Shown here: in pieces, positions 1-7,214 of the stretch
How positions within the stretch are numbered: the stretch's first letter is position 1
Layout: every line of letters starts with the position of its first letter
NCBI GenBank assembly: GCA_900546825.1
Contig: UREE01000046.1
Coordinates: 1 to 15,993 of the forward strand
Source: an uncultured Collinsella sp.
GTDB taxonomy: Bacteria; Actinomycetota; Coriobacteriia; Coriobacteriales; Coriobacteriaceae
Direction of reading: 5' to 3'
DNA length: 15,993 bases
The notes under the pieces: model-generated
Database searches by the model: none
Seen by the model: only the letters and a program-made list of their open reading frames with translations
Told to the model about the DNA's origin: nothing
Program-made: the position numbers and the translations under genes

Positions 1-762
1 ACCGGCCTCGATGAGCAGCGGCACGCGCTCGGCATAGTCGCGGGTGTTGATACCGGCGCCGACCATGTAGCGCTTGTCGTTATCGAGCAGCTCGTTGGGG
101 TTGGTCTTGTGGCTGTCGTAGTCCTTGCGGAAGACGATGCCCATAAGGTGATCATTGTCGTCGACGATAGGCAGAGCGTTGAGCTTGTTGTCCCAGATGA
201 CGTCGTTGGCAACCTTGAGGCTGATGTTCTTGTCGCCCACGATGAGCTGCTCACGCGGGGTCATGAACTCGGAGACCTTCGTCTGGTGGTCATCGCGACT
301 GGGGCGATAGTCACGGCTGGTGACGATGCCCAGGAGCTTGCCCTTGGGAGTGCCGTCGTCGGTAACCGGCATGGTGGAGTGGCCGGTCTTCTCCTTGAGC
401 TCAATGACCTGCTCCATGGTCATGTCGGGGGTCAGCGTGGAATCGGACTGAACGAAGCCGGCCTTGTGATCCTTGACGGCCTTGACCATAGCGGCCTCGG
501 ACTCGGCGCTCTGGGAACCGTAAATGAAGGACAGGCCACCCTCGGTAGCGAGCGCGACACCCATGTCGACGCCCGAGACGGACTGCATGATGGCGGAAAC
601 CATGGGGATGTTCAGGGTGATTGCCGGCTTCTCACCGCGCTTAAAGCGGGTCAGCGGCGTCTTAAGAGAGACGTTGTTGGGGATGCACTGCGAGGACGAG
701 TAACCAGGGACCAGCAGATACTCCGAAAACGTGTGGGACTCACCGGGAAAGAACGTAGCCAT
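1..762 (-). CDS. guaB: IMP dehydrogenase, N-terminal part (runs off the window)
   Basis: IMP dehydrogenase oxidises IMP to XMP with NAD+, the committed step of GMP synthesis in the cytosol. The window holds the first 254 residues, and the frame is still open at position 1. The N-terminus carries the start of the TIM barrel, with SHTFSEYLLVPGYSS near residue 10 and the IPMVSAIMQSVSG strand near residue 52. A pair of CBS domains follows, at about 100-160 and 165-225. Barrel sequence then resumes with KRYMVGAGINTRDYAERV. The catalytic cysteine loop lies beyond the window. ATG at 762 is preceded by AAGGAG four bases upstream, which fixes the start. The gene is divergent from the small regulator at 956. 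Family assignment is firm. The SHTFSEYLL opening matches a subgroup of bacterial IMPDHs, as far as I recall. Confidence 0.95.
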   Translation of the reverse strand, partial: MATFFPGESHTFSEYLLVPGYSSSQCIPNNVSLKTPLTRFKRGEKPAITLNIPMVSAIMQSVSGVDMGVALATEGGLSFIYGSQSAESEAAMVKAVKDHKAGFVQSDSTLTPDMTMEQVIELKEKTGHSTMPVTDDGTPKGKLLGIVTSRDYRPSRDDHQTKVSEFMTPREQLIVGDKNISLKVANDVIWDNKLNALPIVDDNDHLMGIVFRKDYDSHKTNPNELLDNDKRYMVGAGINTRDYAERVPLLIEAG

Positions 763-780
763 GTTTCTCCTTTTTCCATG

Positions 781-832
781 CGACCGGTCGGCTGCAGGCC
801 TCGTAGGACCCAGCCCAACCTTGGGCGCCCAA
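781..832. promoter_or_regulatory. Two short perfect palindromes in the guaB / ModE-like divergent intergenic region
   Basis: The 193-nt gap between the divergent genes contains CGACCGGTCG (781-790) and TTGGGCGCCCAA (821-832), both perfect dyads. The second overlaps a CCCAA-CC-TTGGG hairpin (814-825). A weak guaB promoter candidate on the minus strand is TTGTAG (865-870) and GATACT (842-847), 17 nt apart. With that promoter both palindromes would lie in the guaB leader. They could be operators or RNA hairpins; I see no match to a named riboswitch. Confidence 0.35.
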
Positions 833-955
833 TACTGGGGAAGTATCTTAACGCACTTTGACTGCTACAATGCATGATTTAAGAAGAGCACACGAGGGTT
901 TGACGCAGGCTTTGCGTTTGCCCAGCAAACACTTTAGCGGGGAGACGTGGAGCGT

Positions 956-1300
956 ATGAAGTACAAGACGACGGCAAAGTTGGTCATTCAAGCGTGCGAC
1001 AAGGATTTGCCGGGCGTCTTCGGCCACGGCTGTGTCTTGCTGCTGCAAGGTATCGCCCGCGAGCACTCGCTCAACCGCGCCGCCAAGAGCATGGGCATGG
1101 CGTATTCCAAGGCCTGGCGCATCGTGAACGAGGCGGAAGGCCAGCTAGGCTGCAAGCTCATCGAGCGCGACGGCGCCCGCGGATCCACGCTCACGCCGGC
1201 CGGCGAGCGAGCCATAGCAGTCTACGAGGAGCTGCAGGCCGACATCAACAACGTCATCGCCACCAAAGCAAACGACCTCATCGCCAGCATCAAAAAGTAG
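956..1300 (+). CDS. ModE N-domain-like winged-helix transcriptional regulator
   Basis: A 114-residue DNA-binding protein made of a single winged-helix domain of the LysR/ModE N-terminal type. The hallmarks are VFGHGCVLLLQGI, then SLNRAAKSMGMAYSKAWRIVNEAE (helix-turn-helix, about residues 38-63), then a wing ending in GSTLTPAGERAIAVYEEL. In ModE this half binds operator DNA, while C-terminal molbindin domains sense molybdate. Those sensor domains are absent here, so the ligand is unknown and molybdate control should not be assumed. Two starts are possible: ATG at 956 and an in-frame GTG at 947. GGGGAG at 939-944 is only 2 nt from the GTG but 11 nt from the ATG, and a weaker GGAG lies 3 nt before the ATG. 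I prefer ATG. No cofactor or transport gene adjoins it; guaB is divergent. Confidence 0.82.
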   Translation: MKYKTTAKLVIQACDKDLPGVFGHGCVLLLQGIAREHSLNRAAKSMGMAYSKAWRIVNEAEGQLGCKLIERDGARGSTLTPAGERAIAVYEELQADINNVIATKANDLIASIKK

Positions 1301-1341
1301 CTAATTTGGGACGGGGCTTTTTTAACTACACAACCCCTTCT

Positions 1342-1416
1342 CATAAGTTGCGGTGAAATAGGGACTGTTTATGCGGTTAAAGCCGTAAATCAATCCATAT
1401 TTCACCGCAACTTATG
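1342..1416. repeat. Long palindromic element with 19-bp perfect arms
   Basis: Left arm 1342-1360 (CATAAGTTGCGGTGAAATA) and right arm 1398-1416 are perfect reverse complements. The 37-nt interior has further pairing: GGGA/TCCC flanking the arms and CGG-TTAAAG-CCG at the tip (1374-1385). The whole can fold as one rod. It lies between the convergent ends of the ModE-like gene and the PLP-fold gene, so it could end transcription both ways, but no T-run follows on either strand. The size and symmetry fit a dispersed palindromic repeat or a MITE-like relic. Its arms resemble those of the element at 13835-13955. Copy number elsewhere is unknown. Confidence 0.7.
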
Positions 1417-1434
1417 GAGTTGAGGATGATTTAG

Positions 1435-2427
1435 CTAGTTCCGGAGGGCGGTGTCTAGGGTGGCAGCCACTACCAGGGGATCATCAGTGCCGGCGAAGAG
1501 GCGGATAGTGCTCCCCTGCTTGCCGCGTGGGGCCGAAAGGCGCGTTGCTGAGCCGCCGGCGGGTAATGCGCGGAATTCGTCCGGCAGCATGCTGAAGAAT
1601 TCGCCCGCGGTGTAGTCCATCAGGTCAAACTCTACTGCCGGGCCAAAACCATGCTCCAGGATGCCGGTCGAGATGGCATGGTCGGAATGCGAGGTCAGCC
1701 CGGGATAGCGCACGTTGCGCACCATCTCGTTGGCAGCAAGATACTCGGCCAGCGCACGGGCGCGGTCGAAGTGCGCCTGCATGCGGGTGTCGAGCGTTTC
1801 GAGCCCGTGCTCTAGAACCTCGGACTCAACGGAGGACAAGTCGAGCGCGGCCAATCCACACCCTTCGAGCAACGCGTGCGCGCACTCGGCAGCAGCATCC
1901 ACACGATGGCGCTTGAGCTGCGAGCGCGCCACCGAAGCGGCAACGAGCTTACGCGGAGCCTTACCGGCACACACGCGGTCGAGTGCCTCGAGCGACAGCG
2001 CAGCGCCCAGCCGCAGCGGATCGCAGCCAAAAGCCGACGCCACGGTGTTGTCCACAACCAGCAGCGCGCGGGCCTCACGAGCCGCGCGGCCCAGAGCGCG
2101 AAGGTCAGGCACACGCAGACCAAACCCGCCGATGGAGTTGACGAACCACCACAGGTGCGGACCCTCGGCATCAAACGAAGCAACAAAGCCCTTGGACGCG
2201 GCGGCAAACGCCGCAACCGACGGCTCCCCCACGAGCACAACGTCGCAGGCATCAAAGCCGCGCGCAAACGCATCGGCAAAGTCATCGGCAAACACGACCA
2301 GGTGATCGCTGGGACGCACAATCCCCAGCAGCGACAGCGCCGCCGGCACATGCGAGGCCGCAACAAGACGCGCCTCACGCGCACCAGCCCTTACGGCCCA
2401 GGTCTCTTCAAGCTGCTGCACGTCCAT
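1435..2427 (-). CDS. Degenerate Cys/Met-metabolism PLP-dependent enzyme family protein
   Basis: This 330-residue protein has the fold signature of cystathionine gamma-synthase/beta-lyase relatives, which normally use PLP for sulfur amino acid transformations. Recognisable parts are ALLVVDNTVAS (122-131), the YPGLTSHSDHAIS block (241-253) and the C-terminal STIRLFAGTDD (306-316). It is shorter than the usual 380-400 residues. The N-terminal Tyr/Arg and SGMAA cofactor-binding blocks are not apparent (ASHVPAA stands at 24-30). At the place of the SATKY lysine that holds PLP the sequence reads EALDRVCAGK, so Arg151 aligns with the catalytic Lys. Lys156 or Lys160 might substitute, or the protein may be catalytically dead. 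ATG at 2427 follows an AAGGGA-type site about 9 nt upstream. It starts 33 nt after the end of the DUF4956 gene with no visible terminator between, so read-through from the pel operon is possible. A specific reaction cannot be assigned. Confidence 0.75.
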   Translation of the reverse strand: MDVQQLEETWAVRAGAREARLVAASHVPAALSLLGIVRPSDHLVVFADDFADAFARGFDACDVVLVGEPSVAAFAAASKGFVASFDAEGPHLWWFVNSIGGFGLRVPDLRALGRAAREARALLVVDNTVASAFGCDPLRLGAALSLEALDRVCAGKAPRKLVAASVARSQLKRHRVDAAAECAHALLEGCGLAALDLSSVESEVLEHGLETLDTRMQAHFDRARALAEYLAANEMVRNVRYPGLTSHSDHAISTGILEHGFGPAVEFDLMDYTAGEFFSMLPDEFRALPAGGSATRLSAPRGKQGSTIRLFAGTDDPLVVAATLDTALRN

Positions 2428-2460
2428 GCGACACCGTCCCTTAAATAAAACTGAACCAAA

Positions 2461-3126
2461 CTAGCCGTGGTATTCGCCGTTGTACTGGATGAGCGTCAGG
2501 TCCTCCACGCCGTCGAGCGCGCGAATGGCGTCCGCATAGGGCATGTCAACACCGTCCGAGAACACCTCCACGGCCATCTCGACCTTGTCGCCGCACATGG
2601 TCTTAGACTTGACGGTGAACTTGGTGCGCCCAAATGCGCGCACGATATCGTCGCCGGTGGTCTGGCCCGTGTAGTGGATGACCATCATGTACACGCGTGC
2701 CTTATCCTGGTGGCTCGCAAAGCCGGCGATCATCACCACGATCACCACAGCCGTGAGCCCCACGAGCGCGTACATGCCGGCGCCTGCCGTAATGCCCGTG
2801 GTAATGGCCCAAAACAGATACAGCAGGTCGAGCGGATCCTTGACCGCCGTACGGTAGCGGACGATAGACAGAGCACCGACCATACCGAGCGAGATGACCA
2901 CGTTGGTCGAGATCGCGAGCGTCACCATGCACGTGAGCACGCACATGCCTACGAGCGTCACGGCAAAGCTACGCGAATACACCACGCCGGTAAAAAAGCG
3001 CTTGTACACGTAATAGATCAGGATGCCCATGGCGAGCGCCACGAGCAGCGAAAGGCCAATCTTGGCAGGGTCGACCTGGCCAAACGCCTCCAAGACGGAG
3101 TTCTTAAAAAAGTCCCTGGTGCTCAT
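2461..3126 (-). CDS. DUF4956 family membrane protein
   Basis: A 221-residue inner-membrane protein of the DUF4956 family, whose function is unknown. Hydrophobic segments lie at about 23-41, 53-72, 75-88, 103-118 and 120-136. The family signature, GMVGALSIVRYRTA then KDPLDLLYLFWAI, spans 81-108. A soluble C-terminal domain (about 145-221) has a ferredoxin-like alternation ending in LTLIQYNG. The gene begins 3 nt after the stop of the VTC-domain gene and is last in the operon. The VTC/DUF4956 pairing is, to my knowledge, recurrent in bacteria, and it suggests that this protein is the membrane partner of a polyphosphate polymerase. I infer a channel or scaffold role; a transport activity is not shown. 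The SD is modest: GAGGGG about 11 nt before ATG, consistent with translational coupling. Confidence 0.88.
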   Translation of the reverse strand: MSTRDFFKNSVLEAFGQVDPAKIGLSLLVALAMGILIYYVYKRFFTGVVYSRSFAVTLVGMCVLTCMVTLAISTNVVISLGMVGALSIVRYRTAVKDPLDLLYLFWAITTGITAGAGMYALVGLTAVVIVVMIAGFASHQDKARVYMMVIHYTGQTTGDDIVRAFGRTKFTVKSKTMCGDKVEMAVEVFSDGVDMPYADAIRALDGVEDLTLIQYNGEYHG

Positions 3127-3129
3127 GGT

Positions 3130-3921
3130 CTAAATATCCCCTCGGTTCTCAAAATCCGATTCCCAGTAATTAAATCCGCGCAGGTAGGCGGTCTTGTCAT
3201 AACACAGGCAGTACTTGGAGACCGCCGTGAGCTCGGCCGCGCCCGGCGGCACCATATCGCGCACCAGCTGCAGGCAAAACTCCGTAAACTTGACCTCCAT
3301 TACCAGCTTGCCGGGCTCCAGGACCGGCAGCGCGGGCAGCGTCACGTCAAAGATATCGAAGCTACCCACCGCGGCACGCACGTTCATGTCAAACGTAATG
3401 CGCACGGTGCCCTCATCCATCACCCACGGCTCGCGCTCGTAGTCCACGATGGTCCGCGGGCGCATCATGTTGCAGATGCACTCGATGTAGAACTCGCGGC
3501 AGAGTTGGTGCGGGCTCCTCAGCAAAAAGTCGTAGTCGCCAGCCAGGATCTGCTCAAACTCGCCGCGCGTAAGCGGCGCGTCCTCCTTGTAGATCCAGCT
3601 GCCGTACTTCTTTTTGCGCTCGAGCTTAATCACCTTGTCGCTGCCGTTATAGATACGCACGCGATACTTTTTGCGCATGAGAATGCCGGCGTCTTTTTCC
3701 TCGTAGGCCGAGTTGCAGTAGTCGTCAAAGTACAGGCTGCGAATGGTGTAACCACCCGAGCGCGCATGCTTGTCCAGCTTAAACACCGGCGCCATGCGAC
3801 AGGCAAGCGCGGCGTGCTCGCCCTCGTTAATGAGATATTTGAGCTCGTGGCGGTAACGCTCCTGCGTGGTACGGACAGGCGGGGCCGCCAAGCGCTCAAG
3901 CAGCGCGCTAGCCCTCCTCAT
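3130..3921 (-). CDS. VTC-domain polyphosphate polymerase
   Basis: A 263-residue VTC domain, the tunnel-shaped catalytic domain known from the yeast vacuolar transporter chaperone Vtc4, which makes polyphosphate from ATP with a divalent metal. The basic strands lining the tunnel are visible: RHELKYLI (24-31), YTIRSLYFDD (58-67), RVRIYNG (87-93), IKLERKKK (98-105), VDYERE (159-164), VRITFD (173-178), LVMEVKF (206-212) with the metal-binding-type Glu209, and SKYC (235-238). Length and motif order are complete. There is no signal peptide or membrane span, so catalysis is cytosolic. ATG at 3921 has GGAGGA 5 nt upstream and overlaps the end of the CotH gene by 14 nt. The DUF4956 membrane gene follows directly and is the likely partner. 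Product identity is inferred from the family; some bacterial VTC proteins remain untested. Confidence 0.88.
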   Translation of the reverse strand: MRRASALLERLAAPPVRTTQERYRHELKYLINEGEHAALACRMAPVFKLDKHARSGGYTIRSLYFDDYCNSAYEEKDAGILMRKKYRVRIYNGSDKVIKLERKKKYGSWIYKEDAPLTRGEFEQILAGDYDFLLRSPHQLCREFYIECICNMMRPRTIVDYEREPWVMDEGTVRITFDMNVRAAVGSFDIFDVTLPALPVLEPGKLVMEVKFTEFCLQLVRDMVPPGAAELTAVSKYCLCYDKTAYLRGFNYWESDFENRGDI

Positions 3922-5677
3922 ACGTGTCCTCCACGACCTTACAGCCGTCTTGCACGTAAAAACACTTCATGCCGTAGTGCTTGCCGTCGTCGGTCACATA
4001 GTAGTCAAACGCATCTTGCGTATAGCCGTCGGAGTTGGTGGCGCGCACGCGCACAAAATACTGGCCGGAATCGGGCGCATCGCAGGTCACTTCGGGAAGC
4101 AGCACGTCCTCGGCCTTAAAAAGCACGTCCTTGATGGCATAATCCCGCGCAAGCACTACGGTGTAGCGAATGTCGCGCGCCTCAAAGTCGTAGGACGCAT
4201 CCCAGTTAATGCGCAGCTTAGCGTTATCGATCTGCGGCACGCCGATGTAGAACGGCATGGGCTTTTTAAAACTCTCGCAAAAGCTCTTGTAGTTCTCCTC
4301 GATCTCGGAGGGAATCGCCGCGGCGATCTGCTCGTATTGGTCCTTGGTGACAGGCAGATTGTCGATATCGGGCGAAGCAAAGACCAGGGATTCAGTCACC
4401 TCGCGGTAGTGCTTGATCATCTTGGTCAGGCGAGTCTCGGTCAAATACGAGCGCAAGTCCTTGACGGCACGGTCGAGTTCGCTGCGGAACGACTTGCTGC
4501 GCAACGCGCGGTTAAACAGCACGTTGCCCCAGTAGTTGCTTGCGCCGCACTCCCAGCTCGCGTAGTCCGAAAACCCGGTAAGAGAAAGCTCCAGCTTACG
4601 CAGCATGCCGTCGTTATCCCAATCCAAAAAGTACCAGGTATTTGAGTTGAGAGGGCTGTACAGATAGCAGTTACGGTTCTGCGTATCGCAGTTGCCCGTC
4701 AGGATCTGAAACGCCAGCCAATAGACCAGATTCTCGGTATCAAAGTAGGTGTCGAGCACGTTATCGATCTTTTGCGATTCGTCGTTGAGCGCATCGAGCA
4801 TCTCGATGAGCTTGGTGTGGTCCGAATCGCCCTTAATCTCGAGCATGCCCTCAAAGTTTACCTGGTTGTAGTCGGGATCATCGGCAAGCTTAATGGTGTC
4901 CTCGTAGCGATGGAAATCAAAGCTGTTCACCTTATACAGGTGCCCGCTCTTATCCAGGCCATGTGCCTTAAGCGCCGTCTTGTTGAGCTGCTCCACCTGC
5001 GTAAACAGGCCGTAGTCCTCAAAGGTATCGTTGGACTTTTCGGTCTGGTCGCACACCCACAGATGCACAAACTGCGTGCGCAGGCCCATCATCTGGGGAA
5101 TCCCGCGGATAAGATCGTAGGCCATCTTGTTGCGAAAATGCATACCCTCGCCCATGTGCTTGTTGAGCGCAATCGCACGCTGCTGGCGCCAGGTACCTTT
5201 TCCTTTTTTGAGCTCCACCTTGTAATTCTTTTGCGTGTAGGAGCTCGACGTCTGGCCACGCACCTGCACGGTGGCATTGGGCGCTTCCTCGCCATAGCCA
5301 ACCTCGCCGGCCACCGGGCCGTCTTCGTCGCCCGCCTGCAAAAGCCCCATTACCTGATAGCGCGCCACGCCCATGTCGGCATAGTCATACACCGAGTACG
5401 TGTTGATCTCGGCCCAGCTGTGGTCGGTGTTCTCGGAGCTGTTGCCGCGTGAGACCGTCAGGTACATGGTCACAATACCCGAGTCGTCGTAGACCTCGTA
5501 CAGCTCATCTTTATCGCGTAGATGCTTGGTACCGTCCGAGGACTCGGCCTTTTTAATCTTGCCCTGCTTTTTGACCTTTTTAGTCGAGGAGTCTTCCTGC
5601 ACCGAGCAGCCCGAAAGCAACAGCGCGCCGGCAGCCGCCTCGACCAGGCAGCGGCGAGACATCATCCTATCGGTCAT
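3908..5677 (-). CDS. CotH-family kinase-like lipoprotein
   Basis: A 589-residue exported protein. The N-terminus has a lipoprotein signal with lipobox LSGC (lipidated Cys24) after a basic start, then a Lys/Ser-rich linker to about residue 60. The CotH domain spans about 65-470. It has VRGQTSSSYTQKNYKVELK (139-157), the glycine-rich/lysine ATP-site equivalent; NCDTQNRNCYLY (329-340), a catalytic-loop equivalent with Asp331 and Asn336; and FLDWDND (350-356), the metal-binding Asp motif. A beta-rich Fn3-like module (about 477-560) ends the protein. CotH proteins are atypical kinases; Bacillus CotH phosphorylates spore-coat proteins. Here the protein would sit on the outer face of the membrane, beside the Pel export complex. 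The substrate is unknown: polymer, surface protein or a polyphosphate-linked step are all guesses. ATG at 5677 has GGGAGG 5 nt upstream and overlaps the pelG end by 11 nt. Confidence 0.87.
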   Translation of the reverse strand: MTDRMMSRRCLVEAAAGALLLSGCSVQEDSSTKKVKKQGKIKKAESSDGTKHLRDKDELYEVYDDSGIVTMYLTVSRGNSSENTDHSWAEINTYSVYDYADMGVARYQVMGLLQAGDEDGPVAGEVGYGEEAPNATVQVRGQTSSSYTQKNYKVELKKGKGTWRQQRAIALNKHMGEGMHFRNKMAYDLIRGIPQMMGLRTQFVHLWVCDQTEKSNDTFEDYGLFTQVEQLNKTALKAHGLDKSGHLYKVNSFDFHRYEDTIKLADDPDYNQVNFEGMLEIKGDSDHTKLIEMLDALNDESQKIDNVLDTYFDTENLVYWLAFQILTGNCDTQNRNCYLYSPLNSNTWYFLDWDNDGMLRKLELSLTGFSDYASWECGASNYWGNVLFNRALRSKSFRSELDRAVKDLRSYLTETRLTKMIKHYREVTESLVFASPDIDNLPVTKDQYEQIAAAIPSEIEENYKSFCESFKKPMPFYIGVPQIDNAKLRINWDASYDFEARDIRYTVVLARDYAIKDVLFKAEDVLLPEVTCDAPDSGQYFVRVRATNSDGYTQDAFDYYVTDDGKHYGMKCFYVQDGCKVVEDTYEEG

Positions 5678-7211
5678 CAGAACCTCCCCAATGCTTGCGA
5701 TACACGTGAACTACTGCGCGCTCAAACGCGCCATGTGGCTCACCCTTATGGCGACCTTCCTCATAGCGCTGCTCGGCACGGTCGAGCAAGCGGCCCAGCT
5801 GTGTAAACCAGCCCGTCTTGTCGGTCGCCACAATGGGCTGCTGGCTCAGGATACGATAAGGCAAGTTGGCGGTATAGGTATCGAGCCGCAGCAGCGCCAC
5901 GATAAAAAACACCGCCGCACCCAACAAAAAGCCAAAGCCGTAAAACTGCTGCGGCAAAAGCAACGACGCGGCAGTCGCCAGCCCGGCCACACCGGCAAAC
6001 AGTCCCGAGGCCAGCACGGCCCCCTTGTAGTCGGTAAAGTACAGCAAGATCAGCAGGATCGTGTTGCCCACGGCATACAGGCCGTAGCCCACGCACAGCG
6101 TGCGAAAATACCCGTGCATCAGGTTGTTAAAGCCCAACGGTAGGGCCGACAGCACCGTGGTCTCGAGCGAGATGACCGCCGCCGTCACAAACAGTTGCTT
6201 GAGCGCACAAAACCGCAGTTCTCGGTTGAGCGTGGCAAGCATTTCCTCCTCGGCCACCACAATGTCGCCCACCACACCACCGTCGTTGAACAGGCTGTAG
6301 TAGTCGCGGTAGCGCGGATAAAAGTTGACCTCGACCGAGACCACAAAGTTGACGGACGTGACCAGGATCGTCAAAAACGCGATGAGCGCCGGCACATCGT
6401 GGTAGGGCGCACCATAAAACAAGCCCTTGACCTGCACGCCAATGGGACCGGCCCAAATTATCACCAAGTGCGCAAAGAGGCCCAGGTTGGTGAACAAGCC
6501 CGTGAGCGCCAACGGCATAAACTGATCAAGCCACCGTAAAAAGAGCCAGGGGCTGCGTTCGCTCTGCGGAAAATACCGGTACAGCAGCACCACGTCCCAG
6601 GCGAGCATGACGCCGTAGCCCAGAGCAATTGACGCCAAAAGGCCCTCGACCGGCGGCAGTCCCAGCGCCAGCGCGGCCAGGGCGCACAGGCACGCCACGC
6701 CAATGGCAGCCGCAAAGCTGCACAGGATACCGCGGTAATCCTTAATAGCGGTGAGATAGCTCATGCCGTTCCAGTTGACGATCATAATGTTGAACAGCCA
6801 CAGGCATAGCAGCCCCTGCAGCAGCGTGGCGCCCGAGAACAGCAGAAAGACACCGTAGAGCACCGTGCCCGCAACGAGCATGACAGCATTGGAGCCCCAA
6901 AACGAGGGCAAGATCTCTTCCTCGCGCTCGGCAAAAAGCATGTCGGCCAAAAAGCGCGTGACCGGCATGGAGAAAAAGCTCGTGAGCGTAAGCGAGGCCA
7001 GCAGCGTATAGGTCACCATGCACACCAGCAAGTCCTGGTTGGCGCGACCAACGCCCCACAGACCGCACAGCACCAAGATACCCACCTGAAGCAGCACGCC
7101 CAGCAGCATGGGGCCCGTGCACACAATGCCGGCGTAGCCGTAAGCGCGCATCGTGGCAAACAGGCCCTTGCGCCTAAACAGGCGCTTGAGCTCAAAACCT
7201 ATTCCGGCCAC
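5667..7211 (-). CDS. pelG: PelG, polytopic membrane protein of Pel polysaccharide export
   Basis: PelG is the MOP-superfamily-like membrane subunit of the Pel synthase/export complex that moves the polymer made by PelF across the cytoplasmic membrane with PelD and PelE. The 514-residue protein opens with the family signature MAGIGFELKRLF (1-12), followed by MRAYGYAGIVCTGP (21-34). I count about twelve hydrophobic spans between residues 25 and 440. The conserved VNFYPRYRDYY motif is at 295-305. A charged cytosolic tail (about 475-514) includes EEGRHKGEPHG. The start is GTG at 7211, with GGGGGAG six nt upstream. It lies 3 nt after the pelF stop, so the SD overlaps the pelF end. Assignment is firm from signature and gene order. 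Confidence 0.94.
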   Translation of the reverse strand: MAGIGFELKRLFRRKGLFATMRAYGYAGIVCTGPMLLGVLLQVGILVLCGLWGVGRANQDLLVCMVTYTLLASLTLTSFFSMPVTRFLADMLFAEREEEILPSFWGSNAVMLVAGTVLYGVFLLFSGATLLQGLLCLWLFNIMIVNWNGMSYLTAIKDYRGILCSFAAAIGVACLCALAALALGLPPVEGLLASIALGYGVMLAWDVVLLYRYFPQSERSPWLFLRWLDQFMPLALTGLFTNLGLFAHLVIIWAGPIGVQVKGLFYGAPYHDVPALIAFLTILVTSVNFVVSVEVNFYPRYRDYYSLFNDGGVVGDIVVAEEEMLATLNRELRFCALKQLFVTAAVISLETTVLSALPLGFNNLMHGYFRTLCVGYGLYAVGNTILLILLYFTDYKGAVLASGLFAGVAGLATAASLLLPQQFYGFGFLLGAAVFFIVALLRLDTYTANLPYRILSQQPIVATDKTGWFTQLGRLLDRAEQRYEEGRHKGEPHGAFERAVVHVYRKHWGGSDDR

Positions 7212-7214
7212 CGG

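Noticed and set aside
1301..1330. Intrinsic terminator of the ModE-like gene at GGGACGGGGCTTTTTT
   Set aside because: There is a T-run but no complementary arm before it that would form a stable stem.
2467..4119. 550-codon open frame on the plus strand
   Set aside because: Antisense to DUF4956 and VTC genes that have clear family motifs; translation shows no domain.
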